DNA of 64,000 nt from QZLE01 sp033852075. GTDB taxonomy: Bacteria; Pseudomonadota; Gammaproteobacteria; QZLD01. The DNA lies in the NCBI GenBank assembly GCA_033852075.1, contig JAWSVC010000011.1, positions 1 through 64,000 on the forward strand, read 5' to 3'. The position numbers and the translations under genes were made by a program. Positions within the stretch are counted from its first letter, which is position 1; every line of letters starts with the position of its first letter. The notes beneath the pieces were generated by a model. It ran no database searches and was not told the DNA's origin. It was given only the letters and a program-made list of their open reading frames with translations. Of the stretch, positions 58,729-64,000 are shown in pieces.

Positions 58729-59829
58729 ATGTCTGGAAATACAATAGGAAAGATATTTACGGTTACAACCTTTGGTGAAAGTCATGGTGTTGCCATTGGT
58801 GGAGTGATTGACGGTTGTCCTTCAGGGATGGCGTTGACAGAAGATGATTTGCAGATTGATCTGGATCGTCGTCGTCCCGGAACCAGTAGGCATACCACTC
58901 AACGAGCAGAGGCAGACAAAGTAAAGATTCTCTCAGGCGTATTTGAGGGTAAAACCACTGGTACGCCAATTGGAGTGTTGATTGAAAACACTGACCAGAG
59001 ATCGAAAGATTATTCAAATGTAATGAATATATTTCGTCCCGGACATGCTGATTATACTTATCAGCAAAAATACGGGGTTCGTGATTATCGCGGTGGTGGT
59101 AGATCGTCAGCTCGTGAGACTGCAATTCGTGTTGCAGCTGGAGCCATTGCTAAAAAATATCTAAAAGAAAAATTCGGTATCTCGGTGCTCGCTTATTTAA
59201 GTCAGCTAGGTCCAATCAAGTTAGAGCACAAAGACTGGAAGGCAGTGGAAAATAATTCATTTTTTGCGCCAGATATGGAAAAGGTGGCAGAGCTTGAGGC
59301 GTATTTAGATAAAATCCGTAAAGAACATGATTCTGTTGGTGCCAAAGTAAAACTAGTAATTCAAAATGTGCCGCCAGGTTTGGGAGAACCGATTTTTGAT
59401 AGACTTGATGCTGAATTAGCGTATGCATTAATGGGTATTAATGCCGTAAAGGGGGTGGAAATTGGTGCCGGGTTTGATTGTGTAGGAGCAAAGGGATCAG
59501 AATTTAGAGATGAAATTTCTTCTAAGGGTTTTCTGAGCAATAATGCAGGAGGAATACTTGGTGGAATCAGTTCTGGTCAGGATATTACAGCAAGTATAGC
59601 CTTTAAACCTACGCCGAGCATAGCCGTTACTGGTAAAACCGTAGATATTAATGGTGATGATACAACGGTTGAAACCAAAGGGCGTCATGATCCTTGTGTT
59701 GGAATTCGTGGAGTTCCTGTTGCTGAAGCGGTTGCTGCCATTGTAATAATGGATCATATGTTAAGGCAACGAGCACAAAATGGAGATGTAAATTCGCAAA
59801 CGCCAATTATTCCATCAAATTGTGAATAA
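58729..59829 (+). CDS. aroC: Chorismate synthase
   Basis: AroC forms chorismate from EPSP using reduced FMN, the last step of the shikimate pathway. The protein has 366 residues. The signatures are GESHGVAIGGVIDGCPSG, DYRGGGRSSARETAIRVAAG and TKGRHDPCVGIRGVPVAEAV. The length is normal. An AAGAAAG-type ribosome-binding site precedes it. Confidence 0.97.
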   Translation: MSGNTIGKIFTVTTFGESHGVAIGGVIDGCPSGMALTEDDLQIDLDRRRPGTSRHTTQRAEADKVKILSGVFEGKTTGTPIGVLIENTDQRSKDYSNVMNIFRPGHADYTYQQKYGVRDYRGGGRSSARETAIRVAAGAIAKKYLKEKFGISVLAYLSQLGPIKLEHKDWKAVENNSFFAPDMEKVAELEAYLDKIRKEHDSVGAKVKLVIQNVPPGLGEPIFDRLDAELAYALMGINAVKGVEIGAGFDCVGAKGSEFRDEISSKGFLSNNAGGILGGISSGQDITASIAFKPTPSIAVTGKTVDINGDDTTVETKGRHDPCVGIRGVPVAEAVAAIVIMDHMLRQRAQNGDVNSQTPIIPSNCE

Positions 59830-59832
59830 AAC

Positions 59833-61047
59833 GTGGCAGTTGCTCAAAAAATAACGGATATACAAGATCTGCCATACTGGCGTTTATCAAGTTTCTATTT
59901 TTTTTACTTTGCCACACTAGGTATTATCGTACCTTATTTTGGGGCTTATCTTTCTGAGCGTGGGTTCACTGCTTTAGAAATAGGTAAACTTTTCGCGATA
60001 CTAAATTTAACCAAGATTATTGCTCCATTTATATGGGGATGGATAGCTGATATCTTTGGTAAAAGAACAAGAATTATACAGGTGGCATCCTTTCTGGCCT
60101 TTGTTATCTTTTTTGGTATTACCTTTACTAATAGTTTTATCTGGATGGCACTGATAACTTTTGCCTACAGTTTTTTCTGGAATGCCGCATTACCTCAGTT
60201 TGAAGTCGTCACACTTAACCATTTGCAAAAAGATACTAATCGATACAGTCAAATTAGACTTTGGGGGTCGTGGGCATTTATTTTTACTGTAGTAGGTATC
60301 GGTTTTGCGGTAGAAAAATATCAGCTGAGTTATTTACCTTATATAGGTCTCGTGGGTTATGCCTGTATTTTTATTGTTAGTTTGTTAGTGAAAGAAACTA
60401 ATCGATTGAGCAATAAAAAACCAGAGAACAACTCATTTAAGAGCATGGTTGTTAATAAAAATGTAATAGCCTTTTTTGTTGTTGGTTTGTTGCTGCAAGC
60501 TAGTCATGGGCCATTCTATGCGTTTTTCACTATCTTTTTGCGTGAAAAAGGGCATTCAACTGATATCATTGGCGAATTGTGGGCGATAGGAGTGGTTGCA
60601 GAGATTGTAATCTTCTTGATGATCCATCGCATGATTCCAATTTTTGGGGCAAGAAAACTTATGTTATTTGCTCTTGTTGCAGCAGTGCTGCGCTGGTGGA
60701 TGACTGGTGCGTTTGCTAGCAGCATGATAATGGTGGCAATAGCGCAGCTTTTACATGCAGGAACCTTTGGGATATTTCATGCTGTAGCAATGAAATTGAT
60801 TCACAGTTTCTTCTCGGCAAGATATCAAGGTAGAGGACAGGCTCTTTATACAGCAATCTGTATGGGGATTGGTGTTGCGCTTGGTAATTATTTTTCAGGG
60901 TTGTTATGGAATAAAATAGGCGGAAGTGGGGTATTTTATCTGGCTTCGGTTTCGGCGTTAATTGCGTTTGTTATTACATTGTTATTTTTGGTTGATTTGC
61001 CAGACGATGCTGAAGATGATGCGTCATTAGCGATTGAAGAGTGTTGA
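59833..61047 (+). CDS. MFS transporter, HcaT-like
   Basis: The protein has 404 residues, with a GTG start at 59833, three bases after the aroC stop. Twelve membrane helices are visible. The N-terminal LSSFYFFYFATLGIIVPYFG and the loop WGWIADIFGKRTRII (MFS motif A variant) match the MFS_1-like group that holds HcaT (3-phenylpropionate) and nucleoside:H+ symporters. The solute cannot be read. Coupling to aroC may hint at an aromatic acid, but this is weak. Confidence 0.85.
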   Translation: MAVAQKITDIQDLPYWRLSSFYFFYFATLGIIVPYFGAYLSERGFTALEIGKLFAILNLTKIIAPFIWGWIADIFGKRTRIIQVASFLAFVIFFGITFTNSFIWMALITFAYSFFWNAALPQFEVVTLNHLQKDTNRYSQIRLWGSWAFIFTVVGIGFAVEKYQLSYLPYIGLVGYACIFIVSLLVKETNRLSNKKPENNSFKSMVVNKNVIAFFVVGLLLQASHGPFYAFFTIFLREKGHSTDIIGELWAIGVVAEIVIFLMIHRMIPIFGARKLMLFALVAAVLRWWMTGAFASSMIMVAIAQLLHAGTFGIFHAVAMKLIHSFFSARYQGRGQALYTAICMGIGVALGNYFSGLLWNKIGGSGVFYLASVSALIAFVITLLFLVDLPDDAEDDASLAIEEC

Positions 61048-61281
61048 TGAAAATCTTAGTGTACATTTTGTTTTTATAACTACAGTTTAAAAATCAAACA
61101 ACTTTTTTCTTAGATTCGCGGTTAATACATCCATGTGGCTCGGCTGAGGCGTCCATGCTGCAGACGGTCTTTGAAAAATGTATTTATAAGTTGCAAAAAA
61201 AATCAATTTGCTCAATGCCCAATTTTCCTAGATAATATGCGCCTGCAAATTCTATGAAAAAGACTTTTAAAGGTGATTTTA

Positions 61282-62304
61282 ATGAGTAAAAAATATGATG
61301 TTGCGGTAGTTGGCGCGACAGGTGCAGTTGGCGAAGTGATGTTGTCAATTCTTGAGCAAAGGGATTTTCCGGTTGGAGAGATATACCCGTTGGCAAGTAG
61401 CCGTTCTGCAGGAACCAAAATCACCTTTAAAGGCAAACAGGTAGAGGTTCAGGATCTTGCTGAATTCGATTTCTCAAAGGTGCAAATTGGTCTTTTTTCA
61501 GCTGGTGGTGATATCTCAGCTGAATTTGCGCCAAAAGCTGCAGCAGCTGGTTGTATCGTTATCGATAATACATCGCATTTTAGATATGATGATGATATCC
61601 CTCTAGTGGTTCCAGAAGTAAATCCAGATGCTATAGCTGAGTATAAAACCAGAGGAATCATTGCAAATCCTAACTGTTCAACCATTCAAATGTTGGTAGC
61701 GCTTAAACCAATTCATGATGCAGTTGGTATTACTCGTGTAAACGTAGCTACTTATCAGGCTGTTTCTGGTTCAGGCAAGCCTGCAATTGAAGAGCTTGCA
61801 GGGCAAACGGCTGCTTTATTAAATGGTAAAGAAGCAAAAGTAGAAGTTTATCCAAAACAGATTGCCTTCAATGCTCTTCCTCATATTGATGTGTTTATGG
61901 AAAACGGATACACAAAAGAAGAGATGAAGATGGTTTGGGAAACCAAAAAGATCATGGGGGATGATAGTATCGAAGTAAATCCTACTGCGGTACGTATTCC
62001 TGTGTTCTACGGTCACTCGGAAGCAGTACATATTGAAACAAAAGAGAAGATTACTGCCGAAGCAGTTACTAAGTTGATGGAAGACACTGCAGGTATCACT
62101 GTCGTTGATGGTAGATGCGATGGAGGTTACCCAACTGCAGTTACTGAGGGTGCAAACAACGATGATGTTTATGTTGGCAGAATCAGAGAAGATATCTCAT
62201 GCGAAAATGGCATTAACTTATGGGTGGTTGCCGACAACGTACGTAAAGGCGCTGCTCTAAATAGTGTTCAAATCGCAGAGATTCTTATAGAAAAATATAT
62301 TTAA
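61282..62304 (+). CDS. asd: Aspartate-semialdehyde dehydrogenase
   Basis: Asd is the branch enzyme to Lys, Thr, Met and diaminopimelate. The protein has 340 residues from ATG 61282 (a GTG at 61273 is less likely). The NADP site is VAVVGATGAVGEVMLSIL, the nucleophilic Cys is in NPNCSTIQM, and RIPVFYGHSEAVHIET holds the substrate Arg and His. The gene order asd-fimV is typical for Pseudomonas and relatives. The 234 bases before it (61048-61281) are gene-free and show no riboswitch that I recognise. Confidence 0.96.
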   Translation: MSKKYDVAVVGATGAVGEVMLSILEQRDFPVGEIYPLASSRSAGTKITFKGKQVEVQDLAEFDFSKVQIGLFSAGGDISAEFAPKAAAAGCIVIDNTSHFRYDDDIPLVVPEVNPDAIAEYKTRGIIANPNCSTIQMLVALKPIHDAVGITRVNVATYQAVSGSGKPAIEELAGQTAALLNGKEAKVEVYPKQIAFNALPHIDVFMENGYTKEEMKMVWETKKIMGDDSIEVNPTAVRIPVFYGHSEAVHIETKEKITAEAVTKLMEDTAGITVVDGRCDGGYPTAVTEGANNDDVYVGRIREDISCENGINLWVVADNVRKGAALNSVQIAEILIEKYI

Positions 62305-62683
62305 CAACTATTGGTAATTTTGTATGCTGGGTTAATCCTTGCTGGCTCAGCATGCAATATTAAAATAAATCAATCTCTTACAGGAATATCATTATAAAAA
62401 CATAACCAGCATTAAAAAATCACTATAACTATATAAAATTATGTGTAAAAATATGCAAAAGAATTAAAAAACATTGGTAAATCGCTGATGTTATGTCTCA
62501 AAAAATACATTTGGAAGTAACAATAATAAAAAAAAATAGTTTTTTTTAAGCATTACTGAAAGTTTCCGACTATTCTTTAGTAAGACGAAGAATCGGTTTT
62601 TATTTTGAAGAACTGCCTCCAGGACATGGAGTAAATAAAAAGAATTCGTAAGATCGACGATGATTTTATGTGAAGGGAGTATC
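62305..62683. other. Intergenic region before fimV
   Basis: An imperfect hairpin (ATGCTGGG...CTCAGCAT, 62322-62353) follows asd and may be its terminator, though it has no T tract. The rest is AT-rich. A minus-strand frame that reaches into this region (62491-62922) overlaps fimV and is a shadow. Confidence 0.4.
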
Positions 62684-64000
62684 ATGCGACAAAGAATCGG
62701 TGTTTGGCTAGCCTCATTGCTAATTGTACTGCCATCAGCTGCGATGGCTCTTGGTTTGGGTAAGATTGAGCTCAAATCTGCATTAAACCAACCGCTTGAT
62801 GGTGTAATTCCGCTTTTATCTGTACGGGAGAAGGATCTTGAACACCTCAAGGTAAGGCTTGCATCTCCTGATGATTTTAAAAGAGCGGGGATTGAACGAC
62901 CATATTTTCTTTCCAAAATCAAATTCGATATTGTTCAAGAAAAAAATAAAAAATATATTGTAAAAATAGCAACTAAAGATTCGATTCAAGAACCATTTCT
63001 AAATTTTTTGGTAGAGGTGCGCTGGGCTAGTGGTAAAATGTTGCGCGAGTTTACCGTACTACTTGATCCACCTGTAACTGCAAGTTCATACCAAAAACCA
63101 GGCGCTTCGAAAGTAAAAGCTAAGCCTAAGTCTGTTGAAAGAGCGACTAAAAAGCCAAGCAAACCTAAACAAAAGGCTTCAAAAGGTGTTGCTGTTTCAA
63201 AACGAACAAAAATATCTACAGAATCAAGAAGTGGTGTTAGAAAATCATCTGGTAGAGGGGCTGCTTCTGGTACTTATAAAGTAAGAAGTGGTCAAACATT
63301 ATGGAAGATCGCCCGTGAAGTTCGTGATAGAGATAATCAGTCTGTAGAACAAATGATGATGGCGTTGTATAAAAACAACCCGGATGCATTTAACAAAAAC
63401 AATATGAATGCTCTATTAGCAGGAAGAGTGTTGGATATTCCATCGAACCAGCAGGTTCAGGAGCTTTCTACTTCAGATGCTAAGAAGGCTGTAAGAGAAC
63501 AGGCTAGAGCATGGAGAAAAGGTTTAAGTTCACCTTCAACATCTAAAGCTCCTGCACAAAAAGATACTGCAAAGCAATCTAAGTCGACAACAGCGAAAAG
63601 AACTGTCGGCAGAATTGAGGTTGTAGCTCCATCAAAAGATACCGTTGCCGGAGATAAGAGTGTTCAAGCTAGTGGTGAGGCAACAGCAAAAGATTCTGCA
63701 GAAATCACCCGTTTACGTAGCGAACTTGCAGCAGCGCAAAAAGCTATGGATGAGCAAAAAACTCAAAATGACGATCTGCAGAGCAATGTGAATGAGCTTG
63801 AAGGTAAAATTAAGTCTTTAGAACGCTTATTAGCCCTAAAAGATCAGGAAATGGCTAGACTGCAATCGAAAATTTCTGGGCAACCACAAGATCAAGTGGA
63901 AATTGTAGCTGAACCAGAAGAGGTGGAAGTTAAGGTAGAAGAGACTAAACCTGAAGAAATCAAATCAGGGGAAGTTACTGCGGATAAACCGGAAGAGGTT
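62684..64000 (+). CDS. fimV: FimV/HubP-family pilus assembly and polar protein, 3' part off window
   Basis: 439 codons are seen; the gene runs past the right edge. The ATG at 62684 has AAGGGAG before it. A signal peptide (LASLLIVLPSAAMA) is followed by the diagnostic FimV N-terminus LGLGKIELKSALNQPLDGVI, a basic Lys/Ser-rich linker, a LysM domain (about 196-255, YKVRSGQTLWKIAREVRDRD) that binds peptidoglycan, another linker and a coiled coil (about 345-400). The last part seen is an acidic Glu/Val/Lys stretch. FimV positions type IV pilus and polar machinery, which fits the FimX-like gene at 49566. Confidence 0.93.
   Translation, partial: MRQRIGVWLASLLIVLPSAAMALGLGKIELKSALNQPLDGVIPLLSVREKDLEHLKVRLASPDDFKRAGIERPYFLSKIKFDIVQEKNKKYIVKIATKDSIQEPFLNFLVEVRWASGKMLREFTVLLDPPVTASSYQKPGASKVKAKPKSVERATKKPSKPKQKASKGVAVSKRTKISTESRSGVRKSSGRGAASGTYKVRSGQTLWKIAREVRDRDNQSVEQMMMALYKNNPDAFNKNNMNALLAGRVLDIPSNQQVQELSTSDAKKAVREQARAWRKGLSSPSTSKAPAQKDTAKQSKSTTAKRTVGRIEVVAPSKDTVAGDKSVQASGEATAKDSAEITRLRSELAAAQKAMDEQKTQNDDLQSNVNELEGKIKSLERLLALKDQEMARLQSKISGQPQDQVEIVAEPEEVEVKVEETKPEEIKSGEVTADKPEEV

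Noticed and set aside
62305..62683. Riboswitch between asd and fimV
   Set aside because: Only a weak hairpin is visible, and no conserved aptamer core.
62491..62922. Minus-strand frame of 143 codons before fimV
   Set aside because: It overlaps the fimV start, has no ribosome-binding site and no family likeness.
1..64000. CRISPR arrays, tRNA or rRNA genes, complete insertion sequences
   Set aside because: I looked for regularly spaced repeats, tRNA T-loop and acceptor patterns and transposase genes, and found none.

Overview
This is an AT-rich stretch of a gammaproteobacterial chromosome. The housekeeping synteny is gammaproteobacterial: purN-purM / DUF2066-perM-hda; rsmI / lpoA-yraN-diaA-dolP; epmB / efp-epmA; prmB-aroC; asd-fimV; and a fimX-PilZ pair near psd, an arrangement I recall from Pseudomonas. 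Two runs of N (16552-16589 and 38286-38287) show it is a draft scaffold. A PEP-CTERM protein, an EpsA-like LuxR regulator and type IV pilus regulators suggest a free-living or surface-associated aquatic bacterium. I cannot fix the genus. I saw no tRNA, rRNA operon, CRISPR array or complete insertion sequence.

Layout. 1-0.8 kb: 5'-truncated transposon-type ATPase. 0.8-5.6 kb: accessory genes (PHB-depolymerase-like esterase, LuxR regulator, GNAT, NTF2-like protein, periplasmic binding protein, TPR protein). 5.6-5.9 kb: candidate minus-strand small RNA. 6.2-7.5 kb: ferritin-like/ZIP metal operon. 7.6-15 kb: purine genes, DUF2066, PerM, an Sfp-type phosphopantetheinyl transferase, Hda and a nucleophile-less alpha/beta hydrolase. 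15-18.8 kb: codon-adapted thiolase, repeat island with assembly gap, lipoprotein, YihY, acylphosphatase. 18.9-31.9 kb: unusual signalling island. 32-34.3 kb: PEP-CTERM protein, two decayed genes and a STAS-like protein. 34.4-38 kb: second thiolase and argF-argD. 38-41.5 kb: second repeat island, rnt, rnpB, NifX-like protein, rsmI. 41.6-64 kb: mostly core genes plus a radical SAM protein with an odd cysteine motif, dinB, FimX-like and PilZ-like proteins, the EF-P modification set, psd, prmB, aroC, an MFS transporter, asd and the start of fimV.

The part most likely to be a little-described system is 18.9-31.9 kb. Four membrane proteins with different outputs (a histidine kinase, a bare sensor with no output, a methyl-accepting chemotaxis protein, and a CheA-like HPt/ATPase protein without a CheW-binding domain) share one type of helical periplasmic domain. 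Between them lie three copies, one decayed, of a small PstS-like periplasmic binding protein, an outer-membrane porin-like barrel and a Cys-rich secreted protein. A four-gene operon encodes a short MCP, two CheX-like proteins with the same C-terminal LEFF tail, and a CheY. I read this as a multi-output periplasmic sensing module in which small binding proteins may present a ligand, admitted by the porin, to the shared sensor domain. No cheW, cheR or cheB is in the window.

The non-coding landscape is also rich. Palindromes built around CTGAGCG...CGAAG recur at four sites, and both assembly gaps lie inside nested copies. A GGTGGGC/GCCCACC hairpin sits just after the 3' ends of three minus-strand genes.
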